This document shows, one piece after another, positions 48,917 to 59,672 of a stretch of DNA of 64,000 nt. Position 1 is the stretch's first letter, and each line of letters begins with the position of its first letter. Position numbers and translations under genes: made by a program. The notes below the pieces were generated by a model. The model ran no database searches, was not told where the DNA came from, and worked only from the letters and a program-made list of their open reading frames with translations. Source of the stretch: Closterium sp. NIES-65 (lineage: Eukaryota > Streptophyta > Zygnematophyceae > Desmidiales > Closteriaceae). Location: positions 1,783,001 through 1,847,000 of the forward strand of contig CANXME010001258.1 of NCBI GenBank assembly GCA_948144175.1, read 5' to 3'.

Positions 48917-49655
48917 ACCCCCAGGGCCTGCACCTCCAGAGTCACCACCCTCAACAGCACCAGATTCCACAGTGATAGGCTGCAGCGGCAACGAAGATGG
49001 CCGAGGCGAAAAAACCAGGAAGAGTCTCTAAGCGCAGTGAGTGACGAGAGGCCGCTGTGTCGTCAACAGCAGGGTCACCCCCCTCAACTGTGCCAAAGGG
49101 CTTTGAGAAAACCTCCAAAGGCTCAAGCAAGGGGGGTGGTGTGACGTAAGGGAACAGGACGAGGTGGGAGGGGGTCTACATGGGGCGGACCTAGAACCAG
49201 GAAGTGAGGCGGGGGAGGGGGGGCACGGGCAGTTGCGGTGGGGTTAGAGATAGTGGTAGTATACTGAGTAATCAAAGGTGACGTTTTGGAAGGTCAGGAC
49301 GTGGCAGGTGGCTGGGTGGTAAAATTACCAGTCTGGGGCGTCGGTGGGAAAGCCAAGGAAGACACATTGCCCACCGACCCCGTCCATAAGGACGGTAGGC
49401 GGGGCCTCTGGCTATGAAATACGGGGCCAGAGTTGAGCTGATGCGCGGTGTATCGGACCGCAAAAGACAACAAAAAATGGGGAGCAGCCACATGGATCAT
49501 GGAGGTGCAACCAACCTTCATGATCAGGCCCATGTGGCGCTTAGCGATCCCATCTTGCGATGAAGAGGCCGGAAGCATGAATGACTGGGTGATGCCCTCC
49601 TCAGAGGAGAAGCTCTCAAGGAGACCAGAGGCAAACTCGCCCCCACGGTCAGTGT
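48917..49655 (-). pseudogene. Integrase of element 5, 5'-truncated
   Basis: T-D-R-G-G-E-F-A-S near 49650, then S-S-Q-D-G-I-A-K-R-H, where the catalytic E of N-G-x-A-E is Lys, so inactive. A-A-P-H-F-L-L-S-F-A-V-R-Y follows, then a Pro-rich tail. Ends abruptly at about 49655. Confidence 0.75.
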
Positions 49656-49960
49656 ACAATGCACTCCCTCCCTTCTTGTGTCTTCTGTTGCCTCAGCTTC
49701 TACTATTGACTTCCTCGGTGCTGAGGAGTTCGGCACGAGCCCACTCCTAAGTGGAGGCACGGCAATAGGGGTGGGTGTAAGAAGGCTGGGGGTGGTGGGG
49801 GTGGTGGTGAGGGAGGGCGGGGGTGGCAGAGGTAGTGAGGGTGGTGGCACAGGTGCGGCGACCCAGGGAGCTGCGTCTAGTGGAGCAGCAGGTGGAGGTG
49901 GCGGTTCTCGGGGTGGGCAGCAGCAGTCATGTCAGCATGAGACTCAAATTAGGCAGCATT
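49656..49960 (+). pseudogene. Gag fragment on the plus strand
   Basis: Reads S-V-A-S-A-S-T-I-D-F-L-G-A-E-E-F-G and then a Gly/Val-rich stretch, matching V-A-S-A-A-A-V-D-F-V-G-T-E-S-V-G of element 7 gag. Abuts minus-strand integrase, so two copia pieces are joined head to head. Confidence 0.7.
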
Positions 49961-49977
49961 GTTGCTCCTTGTCAGAA

Positions 49978-50100
49978 TGTGAAAAAAAGGATGAATGAAC
50001 TAGGAGCATAATGGGCACAAGTACTAAACCTAATTTGGGTTGTACCCCATATGGGCTAACCCACTACAGCCTACACAACATGCAACATATAAGTTTGACA
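49978..50100 (-). repeat. 3' LTR of element 8
   Basis: 123 bp, TGTGAAA...TTTGACA with CCCACTACAGCCTAC; no partner in the window. 50101-50486 is PPT hairpin and 3' UTR. Confidence 0.75.
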
Positions 50101-50486
50101 CACCCCCATAGGCAAACAGGGGGAGAACAAGAGGTCACAAGACCAGTCAAGAAAAGCAAAGCAAGCTCAGGGTGGATCACAAAATCACCACACACTCCTA
50201 GCACAAGCAAAATGGCCACAAGGCCAGTCCACATGCAGAGTTATATAATAGAGAACAAGCAGTACAGTAATCAAAACCTAACAAGTGCAAACACGCAGGT
50301 ATATGTATATAGATCACAGTTTAGGCAAAGTCAAGAAGTGAGCAAGTGAGGCCAAGTAGGTACAAGGCCAAAAACAATACAGAAACGGTGATGATCACAA
50401 GGCTGAAGTGCCTTGGTGAAGATATCGGCAGTGTTGGCCCGAGAGGCCACGTAAGCAAGACGAAGTTGACCACGCTGCTGCAACTC

Positions 50487-51618
50487 TCAAGCAAGGAAGT
50501 AGCGCAGAGCGATGTGCTTCGTTCTGTGCTCCAGTCTCTGGTCCTGACACAAGGAAATCATGGCCTTGTTGTCGACGTACAGAACTGGAGGAGAACGAGG
50601 CGGCTCTCCCAAGTTGGTCAGCAGGTAGGTGAGCCAGCGTAACTCCTGTGCAGCCATGGCTCCTGTAGATCTCAGCCTCACAACTGGAACTGAGAACAGA
50701 AGACGAGCGGGTAGACTGCCAAGAAACAGAGCCGCAGCCAAGGCTGAAAGTGTAACCCTATGATGACCACTGCGTAGCCAAATCGTCAACCCAAGAAGCG
50801 TCTGCGTGTCCGGTGAGGACAACTCGACCCTGTCCTCCAAGCACGAGCCCCATGCCCGACGTACTGCACAAGTAGCGCAACACCCTCTTAGCGGCCTTCA
50901 AGTGCTTTGGTCGGTGTCTCCCGGGCGCAACGTAGCGTGCCAGTATGCTGAGAGGGTAGGCTAGGTCAGGTCGAGTGCAGGTCATTAGGTACATGAGGCA
51001 GCCCACAAGCTCTGGATACGGGCCACTCGGCTCTACGGACCCGTCCGAAGGTGGAGCTGAGAGCGAGTGACCGGTAGGCAGAGGAGTGGACTGTGGCGAG
51101 GAGTACTGGTCATCTTTGGGGTAGGGGAGAAGGTCTGGAAGAAGTCAACACCCTGTCGTTGACTGAAGCCTCGTGCAACGTAACGAGCCTTCAAGGCAGG
51201 CGGAGAACCCGGCGGCCGCTTCACCCTGAAAATCCACATGCCACTGACTATGTTCGCCCAAGGAGGGGGAAATACGTTGACGTAAGTGCCTGTGGACTTC
51301 CAGGATGCCATCTCTGCGTCCATGGCTGTCTGCCACTAAGAGGAGTAGGGACCCGTAATCGCCTCTGCGTAAGTGCGCGGGGTCGGGATGTCTGGTGCAT
51401 TCGGGTCTCCCTCATGTGCAATCAGCATGGATACTAGATGAGGTACAACAGCTGCAAAGCACTCAAAGTCCTCCTGCTTGTCCTCAAGGACGTCCGTGCG
51501 AAGAGCACACTCACCCCCGACGGATGTAGGACACACAGATGCAGACTCAGCAACAAGACTAGCGGCGTAGTCTAGACGACAGGCGGCAGCAAAGTCAACA
51601 AGCTCAGCAACTAGGGCA
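50487..51618 (-). pseudogene. RNase H and deleted RT of element 8
   Basis: RNase H at 50487-51006 (R-P-D-L-A-Y-P-L-S-I-L, G-H-A-D-A-S-W). RT at 51110-51330 keeps only the start (M-W-I-F-R-V-K-R-P, A-R-Y-V-A-R-G-F-S-Q-R-Q-G-V-D). Near 51106, about 0.5 kb including the Y-V-D-D motif is missing relative to element 2. 51336-51618 is the region before RT. Confidence 0.8.
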
Positions 51619-52683
51619 TGCGGAGATAACTGCTGCAACGGGAGCTAGACTACGGGCTAGGCACGTGTGCTCGTATAATCTCTGCGTTCGTTCACTTAGT
51701 CGTTTCCTTGCGTTCACGCTTCTTGCTAGTTCACGGGGAGAATTGGCAAGAGTTTCACTAGGAAAACATGACAACAATGATAGCAACAACATTGGCAGCA
51801 TTGACTACATCAGAGCTAGCTAGGCTGCTGGTCGGCCTCCACCGCAGCACAATCGACCGCACTCCAGCGCAGCAGCGCTCGCACCGCTCCAGTGTAGCAG
51901 AGTAGCGGTTCGCCAACGTTGCAAGTCCACGGTGTGCCAGCGCTGCACCAAGTCGGTTGCACAGCGTTGCACCCGCAGGACAACGGTGCACCTGCTTCGC
52001 AGGTGTGCGCAGCTGGTTGGCGCTCCACACCTTGTCACGAGCACAGCGCAGACGCCTGGCAGACTCCACGCCAGCGACTGCGCCCACCAGCCACGTCGAC
52101 CTCTGGATACCACCCCCGAGGTCGGCCTCGCATACTCCACCCTGGCGACACTCGCACACGTCGCCAGGGTATTCCGCTCGACCGGGCAACCACGCCTGAC
52201 CGACCAGCACAGTCCGTAGCCGGCCACGCATGCCCGGCATCCCCAGTCCAGCGTCCAGGCGCCCAGGACACCTTCTGAACCCCCTTGGTCAGCGTCCAGA
52301 CGCCCAGGACGCCGACCAAGCCTCCAGAGCGGCGTCCCTCCTCCCATGACGCCGACCAGACGCCCAAGTCGGTGTGTGTACCCCCCGGGACACCCAGGTC
52401 GGCGTCCGGACCCCAGGACGCCGTGCAGACGCCCCGGTAGTCGTGGCGACGCCCAGCTCGGCGTCCAGCTTCCCAGGACGTCGTCTAGGCGTCCAGGACA
52501 CCAACCAGGCGTCCAGGGCGGCGTCCTCCTGCTCGGCGCCCTACAGCCAGACGCCCTCCAGCTTGGCGTCCTTGCAGTGGCCCCCGTGCCCGCTGCTGTA
52601 GGTCGGCTGCAACCCCCGCACATCCGACCACAAGGTTGGCTCCGCCCAAGCGAGGACGGGGCCTTACAACGCTCCCGTTGACA
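51619..52683 (-). repeat. Solo LTR, 1065 bp, GTCGAC-rich family
   Basis: Plus strand TGCGGAGATAAC...CCCGTTGACA with perfect 5-bp duplication GGGCA (51614-51618, 52684-52688), splitting the L-V-A-E-L-V-D-F-A-A segment of element 8. A lone LTR implies LTR-LTR recombination after insertion. Contains GGCGTCC-rich subrepeats at about 52240-52570. Confidence 0.85.
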
Positions 52684-53933
52684 GGGCAGACGCATCACTG
52701 GACTCAAACGAAGGTCAGTGACAACAGTGGTCAGAAGACATGTGACTGTAGGACTAGCAGCACAAAAGAAGTTAGACTCAGGGTCCGGTCCGTCAGCAAG
52801 AGAGGACCCAGGAGGAGACGGCAGGGAAACACGCTGTGGAACAGAGGAAGGACGAAGTGGCATATGGTGCGTGCCGGGGACAAGAGGAGGACACTGACGC
52901 GGAACGCAACGACCAATGCAAACAGCGCGAACAGGCGAGGCAGGACGAGACGCAAGCTCACCTTGCTACGCAAGACCAAGAACCTGCTGAAGCAATGGAA
53001 CGATGTACGGTCGCGGCCGCACAGCGCCCCCAGAATAAGCACCAACAGCACCAGCACCCCCAGGGCCAGCGCCTCCTGCCCCAGGGTCTCCAGCTCCAGG
53101 GTCTCGAGCTCCAACACCAGCAGCACCACCAGCTCCAGCAGCTCTAGTACCTCCAGTTCGAGCACCTCCGGGACCAGCGGCTCCGGTACCTCCAGCAGCT
53201 CCAGCTCCAACTCTTGCAGCACCCCCAACTCTAGTAGCTCTAGTACCTCCAGTAAGAGTACCTCCGGAACCAGCAGCTGCAGCACCTCCAGAACCTCCAG
53301 GACCAGCAGCTCCAGCAACTCCACTACCTCCAGCGACAGCGCCTCCAGCTCCAACTCCTGCAGCACTTCCAGCTCCAGCAGCTCCAGTACCTCCACGACG
53401 AGCACAGTCGGGACCAGCGGCTCCAGCACCTCCAGCACCTCCAGGACCAGCAGCTCCAGTGCCTCCAGCGCCAGGGCCTCCAGCGGCAGGCCCCCCGGCT
53501 CCAGCAGCTCCACTCCGAAGGCTACAGCGCCGAGCAAACCACTCGCGCAGCTGCGGTGGAGAGAGGGACTCCCGCCGTGACGGGACACCCGCAGGACCAC
53601 CAGCACCGCCAGAACTAGTAGCTCCAGTACCTCCAGGACCTCCAGCTCCGCACCGCCAGCTCCAGGGTCTCCAGCTCTTGCGCCTACAGTACCACCGGCC
53701 CCAGTAGCTCCAGTACCTCTAGTACCAGCACCTCCGGGACCAGCAGCTCCAGTACCTCCGGCTCCAGGGCCTCCAGCAGCAGGCCCCCCAGCTCCAGTCG
53801 CGCCTCTCTGAAGGCTCCAGCGCCAAGAAAACCACTCGCGCAACTGCGGTGGAGAGAGAGGCTCCTGCTCCAACGAGGCACCCGAAGGACGACCAGCAGA
53901 CAAAGTGCCAAAAGGCTCAGCACGCTCAGGCAC
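52684..53933 (-). pseudogene. Linker of element 8 pol
   Basis: Open at 52731-53933. Anchor P-P-Q-L-R-E-W-F-S-W-R-W near 53850, a second copy near 53550, and Leu/Val/Glu-rich reading of degenerate CTCCAG repeats at 53040-53480. Corresponds to the AEPGG linker region of element 2, in another frame. Confidence 0.65.
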
Positions 53934-54890
53934 GGCACCCCCCGGCCAGCACTCCCAGGCTCCACAGGCTCAGACTCAACACCCCCAGGCTCCGCACCCT
54001 CAGACTCAGCAACCCTAGGCACAGCACCCCCAGGCTCCGCACGCTCAGGCTCAGTACCCCTAGGCTCCGCACGCTCAGGCTCAGCACCCCCAGACGCAGC
54101 ACCCCTAGCAGCACCAGAGTCGACAGCTACCTCGACAGGCTTGACAGGGTCTACCTGGGACACACCTAAGGGAGGAGGACCCTGAGGGGGGAGGGGGTCT
54201 ACCGGAGGAGGACCTAGTGCAAGGAAGAGCGGCGGCGGGGCGGAGAGGGGCAGTGCAGTAGGGGAAGAGACAGTATAAGGGAACCGGCTCGTCAAACGTG
54301 ATGTCCTGAGAGGGCAAGATTCGGCGCTGGGTGGGGTGGTAAAACTGCAGCCAGGCGCGTCAGGGGGAAAACCAAGGAAGACACAGGGAATGGCGCGGGA
54401 GGGGAGCTTGTCCGCGGAGGTATCGCGGACAAAGGCACCACATCCCCAGACTCGGAACACCGACGCATCGCCAACCTCTCCCGTCCAACGCAGTGTCGGT
54501 GAGGTCTCCGGCAAGGAGACACGGGGCCAGAGGTTGAGCTGATGCGCAGCGTACCGGACTGCAAATGGCCACAGAAAATGGGGGGCAGATGGATGGATCA
54601 TGGAGGTACGAGCCACCTCCATGACTAAGCCAATGCGGCGCTCAGCAACCCCATTCTGCTGCGGAGAGGCCGGAAGCATGAACTTCTGGCGAATGCCCTC
54701 CCCACGACAAAAGTCCCGCAAGAGGTCGGAGGAGAACTCACCACCTCTGTCAGAGTGCAGACGCAAGACAGGATGGTCCGAGTCGAAACGCTTGCTGAGC
54801 TCGAGACGTACAGTGCGGATCCAAGGAATCAAAACATCAGGGACCTCCCCTTTGTTGCGCAAGGAGCCGTGGTGTAACGCGTGTAGTCAT
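53934..54890 (-). pseudogene. Integrase of element 8
   Basis: The frame 53684-54862 has L-R-L-H-S-D-R-G-G-E-F and P-Q-Q-N-G-V-A-E-R-R, so two catalytic residues are kept; the first Asp (H-M-D-V-W-G) is upstream in another frame. AEPGG-type repeats at 53920-54110 follow. A frameshift near 54860 breaks the domain. Confidence 0.8.
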
Positions 54891-56344
54891 TAACAACCAG
54901 CAGAAAGTAGCGATCGGGGCACTGTCCACGAACGCGGGCTGGGCCCCACACGTCCATGTGGAGAGTCTGCAGAGGAGCAGTCGTCGGGGGAAACGAGGAG
55001 GAGTGAGGAGCGGCGCGCTGCCGCCCCTCGATGCAAGGAAGGCAGGGCGGGACAGGAGAGCGCGGGAGGGCTGGCAGAGACCTGGGAAGACCAGAGACAA
55101 GGAGACGGGAGTGCGTGCCACGAAGGCATGGCAGGGAGGGGTGACGAAGGCGGTGGTGCCAAAGGAGAGTCTGGTGCGACAGGGCTCGACACGAGAAAGG
55201 GGCTGCAAGCTGACCTGACACGGACGCTGACGCAACTACCTGAGGGGGCTCAGTAGTCAGTGTGTACATGCTCGACCCATGCTGACGAGTGAACGTGGCC
55301 AGGTGACGGCGTGTCTGTGTACACGTGCAGATTGCTACACGCTGACCCCCAGAAGTGGTGGTTGTGACCATCGCATGCTGGAGGGCAGCGATACTCACCA
55401 AGTTCGTAGACAACGAGGGGAGGTGAAAGACCTGAGAGTGAGCCGGACGGAACCGCCGGACACGGGAGAATAGTGGTAGAACGGGCAAGAACTAGGCCTC
55501 CTGAGGGGTCAGCCAATTTGACAGCAATAGGTGCAGGGAGTGGTGTGACTGTGGTACTGTCGTGAAAGAAACAGCGGGAAGCACCTGAGTCAAGCGTGAT
55601 GGTGTGCAAAGCCTCAGCAGGCGCAGTACTAGAGAGAGCAGACGCACTAGCACCTAGAGCAGCAGCAGCCTCTATACCTGGGTCGAGCGGCACACACAAG
55701 TAACAGTCACCCTCAGCACTAACAGTCAATGCATACATGGCAGTAAGGATAGCGTCATAGTCTAGCGCAAAGACATCCACGCCCTGCCTAAGCAGCTCTA
55801 GCCAGCAGGGGAGCTCAGCCGCGTTGCCATATTCTGCACGCCAGGTGTCGCTCATACAGGAAAAACAATGGGACTGTGTGTGGCCAGGTGTCCCGCATGT
55901 CTGACCAGCCCGATCACCTGTGTGAATGACGTACGGGCAGCGAGCACTACTAAGAGACCCCCCACACTGAGCGTACCACTCACGAAGCTGCTGGGGCGTA
56001 AGGGTCTCGCGTGGACGCGGCTGCAGCTGCACCAGGCCACCGCCAGAAACTCCCAACTGACTAGCTGCACCGCGACTGACACTGCTGCTGCCGCCACGAC
56101 ACCTACGAGCATACCACTCACAAAGCTGCTCGGGCGTAAGGGTCTCGCTCGGACGTCACTGGAGCTGCATCTGGCCACCGCCAGAAACGCCCAACTGACT
56201 AGCTGCACCGCGACTGCCACTGAGGCCGCCACCACTCCCACTGCTGCCGCCACCGCCGCCACCACTCCCACCGCTGCCGTGAAGAGAAGTCATGTGACCA
56301 GCAGGGCAACACGTAGGGAAGGAAGGGCGGCGAGGCGGCACTAG
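54829..56344 (-). pseudogene. Gag C-terminus, protease and integrase start of element 8
   Basis: Frames 55250-56056 and 54829-55488. Intact-looking knuckle (C-P-Y-V-I-H-T-G-D-R-A-G-Q-T-C-G-T-P-G-H) near 55900, protease D-S-G-A-S near 55590, L-L-W-H-H-R-L-R-H near 55170, and M-D-V-W-G-P near 54950. Gly/Ser-rich gag up to 56344. No N-terminal capsid-like domain. A 138-bp block is duplicated at 55971 and 56109. Confidence 0.75.
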
Positions 56345-56729
56345 GGTAGGGGGCCGTGCACGGTCACGGAAGGGCAGCGCGCGGCCAGAGCAGGGCGGCG
56401 CACAGTTAGAGCAGGGCTACGCGCGGCTAGAGCAGGGCAGCGCGCGGCCAGAACAGGGCGGCGCGCGACCAGAGCAGGGCTGCGCTCGGCCAGAGCAGGG
56501 CGGCGCGCGGCCAGAGTAGGGCGGCGTACGGCCAGAGCAGAGCAGGAGCAGGCAGCAGCAAGCTGTAGCTCCTAGGGCAGCAACACCTAAGGCTCCTCTC
56601 TTTTTGTAGATTATTATTTATTTATTTTAGGGTTTGGCAGGGCATACTGGGCGCTGCAGAGGCGGCTTGCGGGCTGCAGGGGTGGCTCGCGGACTGCAGG
56701 GGCAGTTCGATGGCTGCAAGAGGCAAGCG
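56345..56729 (-). repeat. GC-rich leader of element 8, left part
   Basis: 56370-56540 repeats CAGGGCGGCGCGCGGCCAGAG-like units of about 25 bp; 56645-56720 has GGCTGCAGGGG units. Continues at 62823 across element 7. Confidence 0.75.
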
Positions 56730-56855
56730 TGTCAAACTCATATGCTATAATCTGTGTAGGCTGTAGTGGGGTAGACAATATGGGGTACAACACTTTTAGG
56801 TTTTCCTACTTGTACCCACCTGCTTGCTAGTTCATTCATTCCTCATTTCTTCACA
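56730..56855 (+). repeat. 5' LTR of element 7
   Basis: 126 bp, TGTCAAACTC...TTCTTCACA. Confidence 0.92.
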
Positions 56856-56869
56856 TGGTATAGAGCACG
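56856..56869 (+). promoter_or_regulatory. Primer-binding site of element 7
   Basis: TGGTATAGAGCACG, the same one-base-short initiator-Met match as in element 2. Confidence 0.75.
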
Positions 56870-56969
56870 TTCCCTAGTGGGAACGCTTCCTAGGGCCCAC
56901 CACTGAAAATCGAAAATATATTTTTTTTCCTGACCGGAGCGCGAGTCGCCCCTGCCCGAGGCGCGCCCC

Positions 56970-59672
56970 GTGGGCCGCCCTCTCGTCGCGTACCCTGCCC
57001 TTAGCGGCCTATCGCGCCCTCCTAGAGGCCCCTCTCACGGCCCCTCTCACTCCCTTCGCTCGATAAGGGACCACTTCCTCTCTGTTTGCCCCACCACACT
57101 CACCGTTGACCTCCTCAAGGAGCGCCTCCTGGCAGCTGACAAGAGTATAGTCGCTGTAGGAGCCTCTCGTGGTGACCCTCGTGCCCCCGTCTTTGAGGGG
57201 TGCTCCCCCTCCCCCCTTTTGCCCTATGTTGCCTCTGCTGCTGCCGTCGACTTCGTTGGCACCGAGTCGGTCGGCGCTGCGTCTACCCCTAGCGGGCGAC
57301 ACCCCACCGGCAAGGGCAAGGGGGGCAAGGGCGCTGGAAGGGCTGGCGGGGGCGGTGGAGGTGGCGGTGGAGGAGGCGGAGGGAGTGGGGGTGGTGGTGG
57401 GAGTGGTGGCGGGGGTGGGGGCTTCGGTGGCGGCGGTGGAGGCGGAGGCGGCGGCTTCGGTGGCGGCGGTGGAGGCGGAGGCGGCGGCGGCGGTGGCGGT
57501 GGGAGCGGAGGAGGAGGCGGTGGCGGAGGTGGCGGAGGTGGCGACGGAGGAGGTGGAGCTAGTCGCGGTGGCTCTGCGCAGCGGGGCGGCTTCGGTGGTG
57601 GTCAGCGCCAGCACCAGCAGCGCGCTCGTGAGACCCCGCCCCCCCAGCAGCTTCGTGAGTGGTACTCTGCACGTCAGCGGGGTGGGGGTGCTGGTCCTTG
57701 TGCCTACGTCCTACGTACCAGCGACCGCACTGGTGAGCCGTGCGGTGGCCCGCACACCACCCAGCGCTGCTTCGGCCGTCTGACGGACGCTTGGCATCTC
57801 CAGTTCCCTGACACCACTAAGATCCCCCGCTGGGGCGAGCTGCTTACGTCGGGGGTTGCTGTCTTTGATCTCGATTATGATGCCATTCTTGCTGCCATGT
57901 ATGTTGTGTCTACTAGTGATGAGGGTGACTGTTACCTGTGTGTTCCGCCTGACCCGGGCATTGAGGCTGCTGCTCTAGGTGCTGGTGAGGCTGCTTCTCT
58001 AGGTGCTAGTGCGTCTGCTGCCCCAGGTGCTAGTGAGTTTGCTCTCTCAGGTACCACGTCGGCTCAGGCCTTACACACCTTCACCCTTGACTCAGGTGCT
58101 TCTCGCTCCTTCTTTCGAGACCGCACCACGCTTACGCTGCTTAGTCGGCCAGTTGTGGTCTCCCCGGCGGACCCCTCTGGTGGTCCTGTCCTTGCTAGCT
58201 TCTCCACTGTCTTCCCGTGTCCGGCAGCCCCCTCTGGAACCCTGTCAGGTCTCTACCTCCCCTCGTTCTCTACGAACTTGGTGAGTGGTGCTGATCTACA
58301 AGATGGGGGGGTTGACCTGTTCACTCCTGCGAGTCAGCAGGTGACCCACTGTACGTGTGCTCGGACGGGCCGACACTTGGCCTCATTTACCCGTCAGCCG
58401 GGGTCGAGCCTGTACACACTGACTACTGAGTCTCCTCTGGTTGCTGAGTCTGGTCACGTAGCTGCGTCGAGTCAGGTGTTTGCTTCAGCGTCCAGGTCTA
58501 GTCCTGAGTCTGCTCCCTGCTCGTGTCGTCTCCTGTCCCACCAGACTCTCCTTTGGCACCACCGCCTTGGTCACCCCTCCCTGCCTCGTCTCCGAGGCAT
58601 GGCCTCCCGTGTCCTTATCTCTGGTCTCCCCCGGTCCCTCCCTCCCCTCCCTCGGGGGCCTGCCCCTACCTGCGTTCCCTGCGTCGAGGGGCGGCAGCGC
58701 GCCGCCCCTCACTCCTCCGAGTTTCCTCCGACAGAGGCTCCGCTGCAGACTCTTTACATGGACGTGTGGGGCCCCGCCCGCGTCCGTGGCCAGGGTCACG
58801 AGCGTTACTTCCTGTTGGTGGTTGACGACTACTCGCGTTACACCACGGTGTTCCCCTTGCGCAGCAAGGGTGACGTCACTGAGGTGTTGATCGACTGGAT
58901 CCGCGCAGCTCGTCTCCAGCTCAGAGAGAGTTTCGGCTCGGACTTTCCTGTTCTGCGTCTGCACTCTGACAGAGGCGGGGAGTTTTCCAATGCCCTTTTG
59001 GGAGCCTTCTGTCGAGCACAGGGCATCCGCCAGACCTTCACGCTTCCGGCCTCTCCACAGCAAAATGGGACTGCTGAGCGCCGCATTGGCATGGTCATGG
59101 ACGTCGCTCGTACGTCCATGATGCATGCGGCTGCCCCCCATTTTCTGTGGCCGTTTGCGGTTCAGTACGCAGCGCATCAGATCAACCTTCAGCCCCGGGT
59201 CTCCTTGCCAGAGATCTCCCCCACCTTGCGGTGGACGGGGAAGGTTGGCGATGCGTCTGCGTTTCGTGTCTGGGGATCTCGTGCGTTTGTCTGCGACTTC
59301 TCTGCGGACATGCTGTCCCCCCGTGCTATTCCCTGCGTCTTCCTTGGCTTCCCCCCTGACGCGCCTGGTTGGCAGTTTTACCACCCAACCTCGCGCCGTG
59401 TTCTGTCCTCCCAGGACGTCACGTTTGACGAGTCGGTTCCTTACTACCGTCTCTTCCCCTACCGCACTGCACCCCTCCCCCCGCCGCCGCTCTTCATTGC
59501 GCCAGGTCCCCCCCCGGTAGACCCCCTCCCCCCTCAGGGTCCTGCCCCGTCAGGTGTGTCCCAGGTAGACGCAGTCGAGCCTATCGAGGTAGCTGAGCCT
59601 GGGGGTGCTGAGTATGGGGGTGCTGAGCCTGGGGGTGCTGAGTCTGGGGGTGCTGGGCCTGAGGGTGCGTAG
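56970..59672 (+). CDS. Gag-protease-integrase of element 7 (900 codons)
   Basis: Short unique start, then gag from about residue 30 (R-D-H-F-L-S-V-C-P-T-T-L-T-V-D-L-L), Gly-rich residues about 125-190, knuckle C-A-Y-V-L-R-T-S-D-R-T-G-E-P-C near 240. Protease D374 in D-S-G-A-S. L-W-H-H-R-L-G-H near 530. Integrase D598, D667 and E703, the D-x35-E spacing kept. Ends in repeats of G-G-A-E-P at TAG 59670-59672, where element 2 reads on. Gag N-terminus lacks the capsid-like domain of 19216-19752, perhaps deleted near 56900-56980. Confidence 0.85.
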   Translation: MGRPLVAYPALSGLSRPPRGPSHGPSHSLRSIRDHFLSVCPTTLTVDLLKERLLAADKSIVAVGASRGDPRAPVFEGCSPSPLLPYVASAAAVDFVGTESVGAASTPSGRHPTGKGKGGKGAGRAGGGGGGGGGGGGGSGGGGGSGGGGGGFGGGGGGGGGGFGGGGGGGGGGGGGGGSGGGGGGGGGGGGDGGGGASRGGSAQRGGFGGGQRQHQQRARETPPPQQLREWYSARQRGGGAGPCAYVLRTSDRTGEPCGGPHTTQRCFGRLTDAWHLQFPDTTKIPRWGELLTSGVAVFDLDYDAILAAMYVVSTSDEGDCYLCVPPDPGIEAAALGAGEAASLGASASAAPGASEFALSGTTSAQALHTFTLDSGASRSFFRDRTTLTLLSRPVVVSPADPSGGPVLASFSTVFPCPAAPSGTLSGLYLPSFSTNLVSGADLQDGGVDLFTPASQQVTHCTCARTGRHLASFTRQPGSSLYTLTTESPLVAESGHVAASSQVFASASRSSPESAPCSCRLLSHQTLLWHHRLGHPSLPRLRGMASRVLISGLPRSLPPLPRGPAPTCVPCVEGRQRAAPHSSEFPPTEAPLQTLYMDVWGPARVRGQGHERYFLLVVDDYSRYTTVFPLRSKGDVTEVLIDWIRAARLQLRESFGSDFPVLRLHSDRGGEFSNALLGAFCRAQGIRQTFTLPASPQQNGTAERRIGMVMDVARTSMMHAAAPHFLWPFAVQYAAHQINLQPRVSLPEISPTLRWTGKVGDASAFRVWGSRAFVCDFSADMLSPRAIPCVFLGFPPDAPGWQFYHPTSRRVLSSQDVTFDESVPYYRLFPYRTAPLPPPPLFIAPGPPPVDPLPPQGPAPSGVSQVDAVEPIEVAEPGGAEYGGAEPGGAESGGAGPEGA

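Larger units (their letters stand above)
43210..49655 (-). mobile_element. Decayed copia relic (element 5), 5'-truncated
   Basis: 3' LTR at about 43210-43338, PPT hairpin, RNase H, RT, linker, then integrase up to 49655, where it meets a plus-strand gag fragment. Interrupted by element 6 (45459-46886) and the LTR at 47750-48916. No 5' LTR. 43078-43209, left of it, is AT-rich without features. Confidence 0.75.
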
